DNA of 64,000 nucleotides from assembly GCA_947487895.1 (NCBI GenBank), contig CANKYF010000015.1, forward strand, positions 62,001 through 126,000, given 5' to 3'. The first letter of the stretch is position 1. The number at the start of each line of letters is the position of its first letter. Below are positions 9,344-18,568 of this stretch, piece by piece. The stretch comes from an uncultured Flavobacteriaceae bacterium (GTDB taxonomy: Bacteria; Bacteroidota; Bacteroidia; Flavobacteriales; Flavobacteriaceae). The translations under genes and the position numbers were made by a program. Below the pieces are notes generated by a model. That model worked only from the letters and a program-made list of their open reading frames with translations. It made no database searches and was not told the origin of the DNA.

Positions 9344-10570
9344 TTGAAAAAGATAGTGTTTAAAATAAAAGAGTTTCCTCATCTTTCTGAAACGTTTATT
9401 ATTTCTCAAATAATAACAGCAATTAATTTAGGTTTCAATGTTAAGGTTTTAGTTCAAAAGCTTTTGTCCTTTGAAGAAAGTAAGCAAATAGATTTAATTG
9501 AAAAATACCAACTTTCTGATAAAATTATTATCGAGGATTATAATATTCCTAAAAACAAATTTTTTCGTTTGTTTAAATGGTTACTGTTGCTCATATTTAA
9601 TATTTTTAGTATTTCAAAAATTGTTAAGTATCATAAAATTCAAAAAACATTCAGTTTAACATGGTTGTATCAATTGAATTTTTATCGGAGATTTAAGGAT
9701 ACACAAGTTTTTCATGTTCAATATGGAACCAACAAACATCCTGTAGATTTATTAAAGGCAGTAAATTATTTAAAAGGCGATATAATAGTTTCTTTTCATG
9801 GTCATGACGCGATATTTCCAATAAATGGTCATATTCCTAATAATGGTTATTATGATATACTATTCTCTGTATCCAAAGCTATAGTAGCAAATACCAAATA
9901 TTTAGCTAATGAAATAGAAGCTTTAGGGTGTAAAAAAGGTGTTTTAAAAACGATACCTGTTCCCGTAGATACTACTTATTTTTTTCCCAATAAAAAATTA
10001 AATTATAATAAGGGTGTATTAAAACTAATTATGGTAAGTAGGTTAGATCTAATAAAAGGACATTTGTATGCTTTTAAGGCGTTTAAAAATCTTGTAGAAA
10101 AAAAGTATAATTTACATCTAACCGTTGTAGGAGAGGGTGAGGAAAGAGGGAATTTAGAAAAGTATATAAATGAAAATGAATTAAGAAATATTACTTTAGC
10201 TGGGGCAAAATCCCAATATGAAGTGAGAGAGTTATTATGGAAAAGTGATGTTTTTTTGTTTCCGTCAATAACTTTACCTGATGGTAGACAAGAAACTCAA
10301 GGATTAGCAACTTTAGAAGCGCAAGCTTGTGGTTTACCTGTTGTAGCTTTTAATACTGGAGGGATTAAGTATACAATAGATATTGGTAAATCTGGGTTTT
10401 TGTGTGAAGAAAAAAGTGTAGAAGAACTCACAAAAAAGATTGAAGAACTAATTAATGATGTCGATAAGAGAACGTTTATGGGGCAACACGCAGTTAACTT
10501 TATTTCTGATAATTTTTCTTTAGAAGTTATACAGAACAGTTGGAAAGTTTTATATAGTACTGAAGAATAA
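9344..10570 (+). CDS. Glycosyltransferase family 4 (colanic-acid type)
   Basis: 408-residue GT4 enzyme. It begins KIKEFPHLSETFIISQI, the SETFI signature shared with the WcaL/AmsK colanic-acid and amylovoran transferases, and continues with HGHDA near 152 and VSRLDLIKGH near 231. The donor-site glutamates are in ETQGLATLE at about 317-325, preceded by LPDGRQ, again as in WcaL-type enzymes. The start is TTG at 9344, only 5 bases after the previous stop; no in-frame ATG precedes the first strand. Confidence 0.87.
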   Translation: MKKIVFKIKEFPHLSETFIISQIITAINLGFNVKVLVQKLLSFEESKQIDLIEKYQLSDKIIIEDYNIPKNKFFRLFKWLLLLIFNIFSISKIVKYHKIQKTFSLTWLYQLNFYRRFKDTQVFHVQYGTNKHPVDLLKAVNYLKGDIIVSFHGHDAIFPINGHIPNNGYYDILFSVSKAIVANTKYLANEIEALGCKKGVLKTIPVPVDTTYFFPNKKLNYNKGVLKLIMVSRLDLIKGHLYAFKAFKNLVEKKYNLHLTVVGEGEERGNLEKYINENELRNITLAGAKSQYEVRELLWKSDVFLFPSITLPDGRQETQGLATLEAQACGLPVVAFNTGGIKYTIDIGKSGFLCEEKSVEELTKKIEELINDVDKRTFMGQHAVNFISDNFSLEVIQNSWKVLYSTEE

Positions 10571-10575
10571 AAATA

Positions 10576-11586
10576 ATGGTTCAATTAATATCAATAGTAT
10601 TACCAGTATATAATGGTGAACAGTTTATAAAACAAGCCATTGAAAGTGTATTAAGACAAACATATAAGAGTTTTGAATTGATTATAGTAAATGATTGTTC
10701 TACTGATAAAACTTTAGAAATTATTACAGAGTTTTCAGAAAAAGACGAACGAATAAAAATTATAAACAATCAAACGAATAAAAAGCTGCCTGCAAGTTTA
10801 AATTTAGGGCACGAAAAAGCTAAAGGTAATTTTGTTACTTGGACTTCTGATGATAATATATTATTACCCAATTTTTTAGATAGTTTTATCAAAGTAATTA
10901 ATAATAAACAAGCAGATGTTGTTTATTCAAATTATGAAGTTGTTGATGAAGCAGAAAATCTTAAAAGAATACACAAAGCAGGACAAATAGAACATATATT
11001 ATTTGGCAATAAAATAGGAGCTTCTTTCTTATACAAAAAACAAGTTTATGATAGTTTAAAGGGGTATAATGAATCCCTTTTTCTTTTAGAGGATTATGAT
11101 TTTTGGTTAAGAGCTAGTATGAAATATAAGTTCCATTATTTAGATGAAATTTTGTATAAATACAGAGTTCATGGCGAAAGTTTAACATCTAACATTATTT
11201 TAGATCCATTAATTAAAGAAAAACATGAAAAAGGGGTTTTAAAGATGTTTAATGAAATATCTAGTAATTTATCATGGCAAAAAAATACACTAGAATTTAT
11301 TGTGCATAATTTTTTAAATAAGCCCATATCAATAGTAAACTATTTAGATAAGAGCAAGACTATAACTAATGATCTTTTTAATTTTAGTTTGCCATTTTTA
11401 AATAAAAAAAAGATGCAAAATGGGTTGCGTTCATTACTAAGGGAGCATTTAACAACCAATAAGAATAACAGAAATATTAAAACACTCATAAAAGTTTTAA
11501 AAAAAGATAAAACGTTATTGTTTCATTCAGATTTTAGCAAAAAGACTACACTCATTTATACTCTTAAAAGTATCATTAATTTATAA
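10576..11586 (+). CDS. Glycosyltransferase family 2 (GT-A)
   Basis: 336 residues. SIVLPVYNGEQFIKQAI, a VNDCSTDKT nucleotide loop near 38-46, and TSDDN (SDD 91-93) as metal site. LEDYDFWLRASMKYKFHYLDEILYKYRVH supplies the ED acceptor motif and the C-terminal strand typical of GT2. The last 100 residues are basic and lysine-rich with no recognised domain. The stop shares one base with the next ATG. Confidence 0.9.
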   Translation: MVQLISIVLPVYNGEQFIKQAIESVLRQTYKSFELIIVNDCSTDKTLEIITEFSEKDERIKIINNQTNKKLPASLNLGHEKAKGNFVTWTSDDNILLPNFLDSFIKVINNKQADVVYSNYEVVDEAENLKRIHKAGQIEHILFGNKIGASFLYKKQVYDSLKGYNESLFLLEDYDFWLRASMKYKFHYLDEILYKYRVHGESLTSNIILDPLIKEKHEKGVLKMFNEISSNLSWQKNTLEFIVHNFLNKPISIVNYLDKSKTITNDLFNFSLPFLNKKKMQNGLRSLLREHLTTNKNNRNIKTLIKVLKKDKTLLFHSDFSKKTTLIYTLKSIINL

Positions 11587-12512
11587 TGAAAGACATACCC
11601 CCAAAAGTATCAATAATCATGGCTACCTATAATAGGGAGCGTTTTATATTAGAAGCGTTAAAGGCTATAATACAACAAAGTTTTATTGACTGGGAATGTT
11701 TAATTATAGATGATGGAGGTACAGATAATACTTTAAGGGTAATTGAAGCTATTATTAGAAAGGACTCTAGAGTTAAATATTTAAAACGTCTAGATACTTT
11801 TAAAAAAGGGCTGCCAGGTTGTAGAAATTATGGATTGAGTTTAGCAAAAGGAGATTACATAATTTTTTTTGATGATGATGATATTGTTCACCCTCTTAAT
11901 TTAGAGCTTTGTCTGTATGTGTTTAAAAAGTATGACGATTTGTCTTTTTGTAACTACCAAAAACAACCTTTTGAAGGTGAATTTGACTATAGTCTTTTAG
12001 ATAGAGATCGTAAATTTAGTTTTAAGAAAATAGAAAAAAGTATATTAGAAGATGTAGTAACTCAAAAAAAACCATTTGCATCGTGCACTGTTATGTGGAA
12101 AAGAGAATGTTTTAAAGACAATATCTTTAACGAAAATCTAATGTATGCAGAAGAATGGGAGTGTTATCAACGTATTTTAAGTACTAATATTACAGGTGTT
12201 TTAATAGATAAATGTTTGTATTTTAACAGAAAACATGAACAATCTAATACAGGAGAGTATTGGAGACATGCTCCACAAAGAGTTGAATCGAAAAAAGAAG
12301 CAATTAAAATGATATTTTTAAATTTGAATAAAAAAGGATTATTAACTCCTTATTTGTTTAGATACTTATTAAATTTAGCCATTTCATTTAGAGATTTTAT
12401 CTTAATCAAAAATATATTTCAAATAATTAAGCCTAACTTTAAAACAAAACTTTTTTATGTTTTAAAATATTATTTGTTTCCTATTTGGGCTTTTTACAAA
12501 AGAAAATTTTAA
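11586..12512 (+). CDS. Glycosyltransferase family 2 (GT-A)
   Basis: 308-residue GT2 enzyme. VSIIMATYNRERFILEAL, IDDGGTDNT near 41-49, LPGCRNYGLSLAKGDY and FFDDDD (96-99) are canonical; YAEEWECYQRIL carries the acceptor-side EEW. The C-terminal 60 residues are hydrophobic and aromatic (FRYLLNLAISFRDFILI, KLFYVLKYYLFPIWAFY) and may be membrane-associated. The 3' third is among the most AT-rich coding DNA in the window. Start ATG overlaps the previous stop by one base. Confidence 0.88.
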   Translation: MKDIPPKVSIIMATYNRERFILEALKAIIQQSFIDWECLIIDDGGTDNTLRVIEAIIRKDSRVKYLKRLDTFKKGLPGCRNYGLSLAKGDYIIFFDDDDIVHPLNLELCLYVFKKYDDLSFCNYQKQPFEGEFDYSLLDRDRKFSFKKIEKSILEDVVTQKKPFASCTVMWKRECFKDNIFNENLMYAEEWECYQRILSTNITGVLIDKCLYFNRKHEQSNTGEYWRHAPQRVESKKEAIKMIFLNLNKKGLLTPYLFRYLLNLAISFRDFILIKNIFQIIKPNFKTKLFYVLKYYLFPIWAFYKRKF

Positions 12513-12515
12513 AAA

Positions 12516-13616
12516 TTGAATATACTTGTTTGTTTTGGAACACGTCCTGAAGCCATAAAAATGGCTCCAATATGTTTAGAATTAACTAAACAGAAAATAC
12601 CCTTTAAGTTATGTGTAACAGCTCAGCATAGAGAAATGCTAGATCAAGTACTAACTTTCTTTGGTTTAAAACCAGATTATGACCTTAATATAATGAAGCC
12701 TAATCAAAGCTTAAATATGTTAAGTTCAAGAATATTAACTGAAATGGATAAGATTTTTGAAAAGGAACATTTTAGTATAGTCTTAGTTCATGGAGATACA
12801 ACCACATCATCTACAGTTGCGCTCTCTGCATTCCATAGGAATATTAGGGTAGCACATGTTGAAGCAGGTTTAAGAACATATAATAAACAATCTCCTTTTC
12901 CAGAAGAACTAAACAGACAAATAACGGGTAGAATATCAGATTATCATTTTGCTCCAACATTAAAAGCTAAAGAAAACCTTATTAAAGAGAAAGTAAGTGA
13001 GTCTGATATTATAATTACAGGAAATACGGTAATTGATACTTTATTTATAGTACTTAAGAAAATTAAAGAAGGTTATACTAATAATCATATAGAAGAGCTG
13101 AAAAGTAAAATTGATTTTAATAAAAAAAATATTTTAGTTACTGGTCATAGGAGGGAAAATTTTGGGTTAGGTTTTGAAAATTTATGCAATGCAATTTTAG
13201 AATTATCCAAAGATGAAGATACTGAAATAATATACCCCGTTCACCTCAATCCTAATGTTCAAAAAATAGTATATGCTAAATTGTCTGGGGTTAATAATAT
13301 TCATTTAATTTCTCCTTTAGATTATCCATCTTTTGTTTGGTTAATGAGTAAGTCTAATTTAATAATATCCGATTCTGGAGGTATTCAAGAGGAGGCTCCG
13401 TCTCTAAATATCCCTGTTTTAGTTACTAGGAATACCACAGAAAGAGATGAAGGTATTTATGCAAAATGTTCTTTTTTGGTGGGGACAGATTCTAACAAAA
13501 TTGTAAAAAAAGCAAATGAAGTTTTAGAAAATGACTATTCTTTTAATGTTATAAATCCCTATGGAAATGGTAATGCAGCTGAAAGAATAATAAAGTTTAT
13601 TGATAGTATAAGATAA
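12516..13616 (+). CDS. wecB: UDP-N-acetylglucosamine 2-epimerase, non-hydrolysing
   Basis: 366 residues, the normal length for WecB/MnaA, which interconverts UDP-GlcNAc and UDP-ManNAc in the cytoplasm. Family landmarks: CFGTRPEAIKMAP (6-18), VHGDTTTSSTVA (91-102), AHVEAGLRT (113-121), PEELNRQ (129-135), TGHRRENFG (209-217) and SDSGGIQEEAP (285-295). The start is TTG at 12516; it is the only start just before the first strand. UDP-ManNAc made here could feed ManNAc-type residues of the glycan. A second, divergent paralogue follows directly. Confidence 0.9.
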   Translation: MNILVCFGTRPEAIKMAPICLELTKQKIPFKLCVTAQHREMLDQVLTFFGLKPDYDLNIMKPNQSLNMLSSRILTEMDKIFEKEHFSIVLVHGDTTTSSTVALSAFHRNIRVAHVEAGLRTYNKQSPFPEELNRQITGRISDYHFAPTLKAKENLIKEKVSESDIIITGNTVIDTLFIVLKKIKEGYTNNHIEELKSKIDFNKKNILVTGHRRENFGLGFENLCNAILELSKDEDTEIIYPVHLNPNVQKIVYAKLSGVNNIHLISPLDYPSFVWLMSKSNLIISDSGGIQEEAPSLNIPVLVTRNTTERDEGIYAKCSFLVGTDSNKIVKKANEVLENDYSFNVINPYGNGNAAERIIKFIDSIR

Positions 13617-13632
13617 TTAATTTAGACAAGTT

Positions 13633-14724
13633 TTGATTATAGATTTAATAGCAGGTGCAAGACCAAACTTCATAAAAATAGCTCCTTTAATAAGAGCCAT
13701 TCAAAAACATATAGATAGCGGTGTAAATATAAAGTATAGATTAGTACATACTGGTCAGCATTACGACAATAACATGAGTTCTCAATTTTTTAGAGAACTT
13801 AATATTCCAGATCCTTATGTGAACTTTGGTGCAGGAGGGGGAACACAAGCAAGCCAAACGGCTTCTATAATGATTGCCTACGAAGAGTTTCTGCAAAAAG
13901 AAAAATGCGATTTATGTATTGTTGTAGGTGATGTTACATCAACCATGGCCTGTACTATTGTGGCTAAAAAACTTAATATAAAAGTGGCTCATGTTGAAGC
14001 AGGTATAAGGTCTCATGATATGACTATGCCAGAAGAAATTAATAGAATGGTAACAGATAGTATATCAGACTATTTTTTTACCACTTCAGAACTAGCTTCC
14101 AATAATTTGATTAGAGATGGAATTAATGAGTCCAATATTCATTTTGTTGGTAATGTAATGATAGATACACTAAATCATTTTAAGCCTAAATTCAAGAAGC
14201 CGCAAATATGGGAGCAACTTGATTTAAAGGAAAAAGAATATATATTATTAACATTACACAGGCCTTCAAATGTTGATGATGCAAATAAATTTAAACTAGC
14301 ATTAGAAGAGATTTGTAGTAATTCTAGAGACATTCCTATTGTATTTCCGGTACACCCCAGAACTCTTAAGACTTTAAAGGAATTGAATGTTGCGCATAAA
14401 AATCTTCATTTCACGGAACCAATGGGTTATTTAGAATTCAATTTTTTAACAAAAAATGCAAAAGTAGTTATTACCGATTCTGGAGGAATCACAGAAGAAA
14501 CTACGGTAATGAACGTGCCATGTATTACATTTAGAGATTCTACAGAAAGACCAGAAACTGTAGCTATTGGAACTAATGAATTAATTGGAATAGATGTTTC
14601 TGCCATTAAGCCAACTCTAGACAAGTTATTTGAAGGTAATTGGAAAAAAGGAGGTATTCCTGCTATGTGGGATGGAAAAACTTCAGAAAGAATCATAGAT
14701 ATATTAGTAAATGAGCTAGGTTAA
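13633..14724 (+). CDS. UDP-GlcNAc 2-epimerase family protein, divergent paralogue
   Basis: 363 residues of the same fold as its upstream neighbour but clearly a different subfamily: IAGARPNFIKIAP instead of GTRPEAIK, VVGDVTSTMACT instead of VHGDTTTSST, MPEEINR and DSGGITEET. Glutamates and the AHVEAGIR segment of the active site are kept, so an epimerase is likely. Such paralogues can act on UDP-GlcNAc or on modified sugars such as UDP-2,3-diacetamido uronates (WbpI-like); sequence alone does not decide. The start is TTG at 13633. Confidence 0.82.
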   Translation: MIIDLIAGARPNFIKIAPLIRAIQKHIDSGVNIKYRLVHTGQHYDNNMSSQFFRELNIPDPYVNFGAGGGTQASQTASIMIAYEEFLQKEKCDLCIVVGDVTSTMACTIVAKKLNIKVAHVEAGIRSHDMTMPEEINRMVTDSISDYFFTTSELASNNLIRDGINESNIHFVGNVMIDTLNHFKPKFKKPQIWEQLDLKEKEYILLTLHRPSNVDDANKFKLALEEICSNSRDIPIVFPVHPRTLKTLKELNVAHKNLHFTEPMGYLEFNFLTKNAKVVITDSGGITEETTVMNVPCITFRDSTERPETVAIGTNELIGIDVSAIKPTLDKLFEGNWKKGGIPAMWDGKTSERIIDILVNELG

Positions 14725-14726
14725 AT

Positions 14727-15980
14727 ATGGTCTCTAAAAGATTTTTAGTCATATCTGAATCTATTGATGTAAATGATAGTAGCGCTTCAAAAGGAAGAGT
14801 TGCTATCATTAATAATCTTGTTAAAATTGGTTGCGAGGTTAAAGTGTTGCATTACACAAGAAAAACAATACACTTGCCTCAAATTGAATGTGTTGAAATT
14901 AAAGAAAAGACACTAACTTTTTTTTATGTTTTAAGCAGAATCCAAAGAGTAATTCAAAGAAGTTTTAAACTTAATTTAGCAAAATATATAGAGCCATTAT
15001 TTGGGTTCTCATTTACCTTTTTTAATGATATTAATAGTATAAAAACGGCGTTAAATAAAATCGATATACGGGATTATGATTATATTCTAACATTAAGTAA
15101 AGGTGCTAGTTTTAGACCGCATTTTGCAGTTAATAAAATGCCAAAACTTCATAGCAAGTGGTTAGCTTATGTACATGATCCATATCCGTTTAGTAAATAT
15201 CCAATACCCTATGATTGGAATGAACCAGGATATAAAATAAAAGAAGCTTTTTTTAAAGACCTATCGGGTAATGCAAAACACGCTATTTTTCCAAGTGTAT
15301 TGCTAAAAGACTGGATGGGAGAGGTTTTTAATAATTTCAATAAAACAGGGACTGTAATTCCACATCAAAATTTTGAAATAGATTTAAGTGGTTTTTCAGC
15401 TCCAGCTTTTTTCAATGAAAAAAAGTTCAACATACTTCATGCTGGTAGTTTAATGAAACCAAGAAATCCAGAAGGATTACTCAAAGGTTTTCAAAGGTTT
15501 TTAGAAGAGGAACCCGAAGCTATTGAAGATACTGTGCTTTACCTTATTGGAAATGCAAGTTATCATAAAAAGTTAGTAGATACCTACAATGATGAATTGA
15601 AGAACTTATATTTCCATTCTAAAAGCATGCCTTTTAATGAGGTGTATTGGCTCCAAAAACATGTTAGTGTTAATATTATTTTAGAAGCCAAAGCAGAAAT
15701 TAGTCCGTTTTTACCAGGTAAATTTCCGCATTGTGTTGCAGCTAATAAACCAATATTACACCTTGGGCCAAGGAATAGTGAACTATTAAGGATTATGGGG
15801 AGTGATTATCCATATCACAGTACAATAGATGATGCTTCAAAAATTGCTGAAATTATTGGTGCTTTATATAAACTATGGAAAGCCAATAAGAATGATTTTA
15901 GATTAAATAGAACAGACTTAGAGCATTATATTTCTTCAGCTTTTTTAGAAGAACAAATACATAAATTAGAAAATGAGTAA
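14727..15980 (+). CDS. GT4-like glycosyltransferase
   Basis: 417 residues with a GT-B layout. The N-terminal half opens RFLVISESIDVNDSSASKGRVAIIN and contains SKWLAYVHDPYPFSKYP near 150; the C-terminal half contains ILHAGSLMKPRNPEGLLKGF and VSVNIILEAKAEISPFLPGKFPHCVAANKPILHL, the position of the donor site, though without a clean EX7E. Related proteins in polysaccharide loci are annotated as glycosyltransferases. The 3' end overlaps the next gene by 8 bases. Confidence 0.7.
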   Translation: MVSKRFLVISESIDVNDSSASKGRVAIINNLVKIGCEVKVLHYTRKTIHLPQIECVEIKEKTLTFFYVLSRIQRVIQRSFKLNLAKYIEPLFGFSFTFFNDINSIKTALNKIDIRDYDYILTLSKGASFRPHFAVNKMPKLHSKWLAYVHDPYPFSKYPIPYDWNEPGYKIKEAFFKDLSGNAKHAIFPSVLLKDWMGEVFNNFNKTGTVIPHQNFEIDLSGFSAPAFFNEKKFNILHAGSLMKPRNPEGLLKGFQRFLEEEPEAIEDTVLYLIGNASYHKKLVDTYNDELKNLYFHSKSMPFNEVYWLQKHVSVNIILEAKAEISPFLPGKFPHCVAANKPILHLGPRNSELLRIMGSDYPYHSTIDDASKIAEIIGALYKLWKANKNDFRLNRTDLEHYISSAFLEEQIHKLENE

Positions 15981-16875
15981 GGCTTTAGTAACAGTTTTAA
16001 TTGCCACCAGAAATAGAATTGAAGACTTAAAAGTTACGCTTAACAGGAGTGCATTTCTATTAAATGATGAACGGGTTAAATTTATTATTTGTGATGATAA
16101 TTCTTCTGACGGAACCTATGCGTTTTTAAAAAATAACTACCCCCAAATTCAACTATTACAAAACGAAACTAATAAAGGTATTTTTTTTTGTAGAAACTTA
16201 ATGTTTGGTAACGTAACAACAGAGTACGCCATAACTATTGATGACGATATAAACTTTGTAAATGAATTTGATGTTAAGAATGTAGTAGACTATTTTAAAA
16301 ACCACCCTAAGTGCGCAATTATGGCATTTCGGATTTTTTGGGGATTAGAATTACCAGATAATTTGATAAGCAATGAACCTATTGTAAAAGTAAAATCTTT
16401 TGGAGCTGGAGGTCATGCTATTAAAATGTCTGATTTTAACAGTATATCAAAATTACCTGAATGGTTTAAGTTTTACGGAGAAGAGGATTTTATGGCTATT
16501 CAATTGTTTAAACAAGGTAAAGAAATACATTATACGCCTGATGTATTTGTGCACCATAGAGTGGATTTAAAGAAACGTAAAAAAGAAAAAGATTACTATA
16601 AAAGGTTATACCTGTCTATAAGATCTGGGTGTTATATTTACCTAATGTTTTACCCGAAACCTAAAGCATTGAAAAGTATTGTATATTCATTTTATGTGAA
16701 GATAAAAGACAAAGTTTTAAAGGGAGACTTTAAGGTGTTATGGCTTTTAATTAAAGTTATAGCTAGTATTCTTTATAACTCTAAAAAGTTGTTGAAAAAT
16801 TCACTTCGCTTATCAAACAAGGAATACAATACTTATCGTAAATTACCCCAGGAAAAGTTGTTTTGGAAGCCCTAA
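15973..16875 (+). CDS. Glycosyltransferase family 2 (GT-A)
   Basis: 300 residues: VTVLIATRNRIEDLKVTL, ICDDNSSDGT and TIDDDINF give the nucleotide and metal sites, and FYGEEDFMAIQLFKQGKEIHYTPDVFVHH is the GEED acceptor motif of family 2. The C-terminus is basic and partly hydrophobic. Starts with ATG 8 bases before the previous stop. Confidence 0.88.
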   Translation: MSKALVTVLIATRNRIEDLKVTLNRSAFLLNDERVKFIICDDNSSDGTYAFLKNNYPQIQLLQNETNKGIFFCRNLMFGNVTTEYAITIDDDINFVNEFDVKNVVDYFKNHPKCAIMAFRIFWGLELPDNLISNEPIVKVKSFGAGGHAIKMSDFNSISKLPEWFKFYGEEDFMAIQLFKQGKEIHYTPDVFVHHRVDLKKRKKEKDYYKRLYLSIRSGCYIYLMFYPKPKALKSIVYSFYVKIKDKVLKGDFKVLWLLIKVIASILYNSKKLLKNSLRLSNKEYNTYRKLPQEKLFWKP

Positions 16876-16887
16876 CATTTTACACTT

Positions 16888-17544
16888 ATGGAATTTGTTT
16901 TTTATAAAGGATTGAAACGGGATGAATGGTCTGAACAGAAATTAAGTTCGGTTAAACATGCATTACCAAATAATATAGTTAGTGATATAGGTGCAGGCTG
17001 GGGATATTTCAAAAAAAATGTAGATAAGCACAATTTAATTTGGCAACCCTTTGATTATGTAGACAAAATCCCTGAAGCGCAAAGGTGGGATTTAAATAAC
17101 CCTGCGCCTAAAGAAGCAGATAACCCTGGTTATGTGAATTTTTTGGAAGTGTATGAGCATTTGGCTAATCCAGAATTAGGCATAAAAAACATTTCTAATC
17201 ATTTGGTAAAAGGTGGTTATTTGGCGCTTTCATGTCCTAATCCGTTGTATGTTAAAAGTAAGTTTACAATGATTTTTAAGGATAGATTGTATGCTTTTCA
17301 ACCAAAACATTTGATAGAGCATCATGTTAACATTCCGCTTCCTCATATTATCGAGTTTTATCTTGAAAATCACGGATTTAAAATTTTGGAAAAGGCCATT
17401 ATAGGTGAGCATTATAAACCAAAATTAAAATTGTCTGTTAATGGTTTTAAAGATTGGGTTAAATTTGCTTTAGAAAAGGTGTTAGGAGGTACGAGCATTA
17501 TGTCCAAAGGACACACACAAGTTTATTTTGCAGTAAAGCAGTAA
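16888..17544 (+). CDS. Class I SAM-dependent methyltransferase
   Basis: 218 residues. SDIGAGWGYF is the SAM-binding glycine loop near 32-41, NFLEVYEHLANPELGIKNI the post-motif with acidic residue, and HLVKGGYLALSCPNP the later strand. HLIEHHVNIPLPHIIEFYLENHGF resembles the C-terminal region of UbiG/Methyltransf_23 proteins. It probably O-methylates a glycan sugar or terminates chain growth; the target is unknown. It lies between glycosyltransferase and nonulosonate genes. Confidence 0.8.
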   Translation: MEFVFYKGLKRDEWSEQKLSSVKHALPNNIVSDIGAGWGYFKKNVDKHNLIWQPFDYVDKIPEAQRWDLNNPAPKEADNPGYVNFLEVYEHLANPELGIKNISNHLVKGGYLALSCPNPLYVKSKFTMIFKDRLYAFQPKHLIEHHVNIPLPHIIEFYLENHGFKILEKAIIGEHYKPKLKLSVNGFKDWVKFALEKVLGGTSIMSKGHTQVYFAVKQ

Positions 17545-17569
17545 TAATTAGAAATTCTCTAAAATAGTT

Positions 17570-18568
17570 ATGGTAAAAATTATAGCCGAAATAGCTCAGG
17601 CACATGATGGTAGTTTAGGTATGGCACACAATTATATTGATGCCTTGGCTAAAACAGGAGTGGATACTATTAAGTTTCAGACACATATTGCGGAGGCTGA
17701 AAGTAGCATATTTGAACCCTTTAGAGTAAAGTTTTCCAAACAAGATGAAACTCGTTTTGATTATTGGAAAAGAATGGAGTTTACCTTAAATCAATGGAAA
17801 GAGTTAAAGCAACATTGTGATGATATGGGCTTAGAGTTTATGAGTTCGCCTTTTAGTAATGCTGCTGTAGATGTGTTAGAAGAAGTAGGTGTTTCTAGTT
17901 ATAAAATAGGCTCGGGTGAGGTAAATAATTTATTGTTATTGGAAAAAATAGCGCAAACAGGAAAGCCCGTAATCCTTTCATCTGGAATGAGTTCATATGA
18001 AGAGTTGGATGACACTGTAAGTTTTTTAAATTCTAAAGGTGTAGATTTTTCAATTTTACAATGTACAACCTCGTATCCCACTAAACCTGACCAATATGGT
18101 TTAAATGTGATTCAGGAACTAAAAGAGAGGTATAAGGTGCCCGTAGGGTTTTCAGATCATTCTGCTGAGGTGGGTACAGGAATTGCTGCAGTAGCTTTAG
18201 GGGCTAAAATTTTAGAATTTCATGCGGTATTTAATAAAGAAATGTTTGGTCCAGATGTGTCCTCGTCTTTAACAATGCCAGAAATAGCCTTATTGGTAAA
18301 ATCGGTTAGAAATTTTGAACAGGCTTTAAATAACCCAATCGATAAGTCCGATAATTCAGAGTTTAGGGATTTAAAAGCTATTTTTGAAAAATCTTTAGCT
18401 ATTAATAAAAATTTAGATAAAGGTCATATCATTAAGTTTTCAGATTTAGAAGCAAAAAAACCGCCAAAAAAAGGAATTCCTGCTTCAAAATTTCGAGAAG
18501 TTATAGGAAAAGAAACGACCAGAGCTATAAAACAATGGGAGTTTTTAAATTTAGAAGATATTAAATGA
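17570..18568 (+). CDS. neuB: N-acetylneuraminate synthase family protein (NeuB-like)
   Basis: 332 residues. This family condenses phosphoenolpyruvate with ManNAc (sialic acid) or a related diacetamido hexose (legionaminic, pseudaminic acid). Seen: IIAEIAQAHDGSLGMAHNYIDAL, TIKFQTH, EFMSSPFSNAAVD, SYKIGSGEV, ILSSGMSS, ILQCTTSYP, GFSDHS and ILEFHAVF, covering the TIM barrel. A short C-terminal SAF/antifreeze-like domain follows (KGHIIKFSDLEAKKPPKKGI). The next gene begins inside its stop (ATGA). neuC and neuA follow, so a nine-carbon acid is made and activated here; which one cannot be told without the sugar-precursor genes. Confidence 0.85.
   Translation: MVKIIAEIAQAHDGSLGMAHNYIDALAKTGVDTIKFQTHIAEAESSIFEPFRVKFSKQDETRFDYWKRMEFTLNQWKELKQHCDDMGLEFMSSPFSNAAVDVLEEVGVSSYKIGSGEVNNLLLLEKIAQTGKPVILSSGMSSYEELDDTVSFLNSKGVDFSILQCTTSYPTKPDQYGLNVIQELKERYKVPVGFSDHSAEVGTGIAAVALGAKILEFHAVFNKEMFGPDVSSSLTMPEIALLVKSVRNFEQALNNPIDKSDNSEFRDLKAIFEKSLAINKNLDKGHIIKFSDLEAKKPPKKGIPASKFREVIGKETTRAIKQWEFLNLEDIK

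Noticed and set aside
10297-10584. Minus-strand open frames inside GT genes (for example 10297-10584, 24197-24544, 31092-31427)
   Set aside because: They mirror real genes on the other strand, have no recognisable family and show the serine-rich bias of shadow frames.
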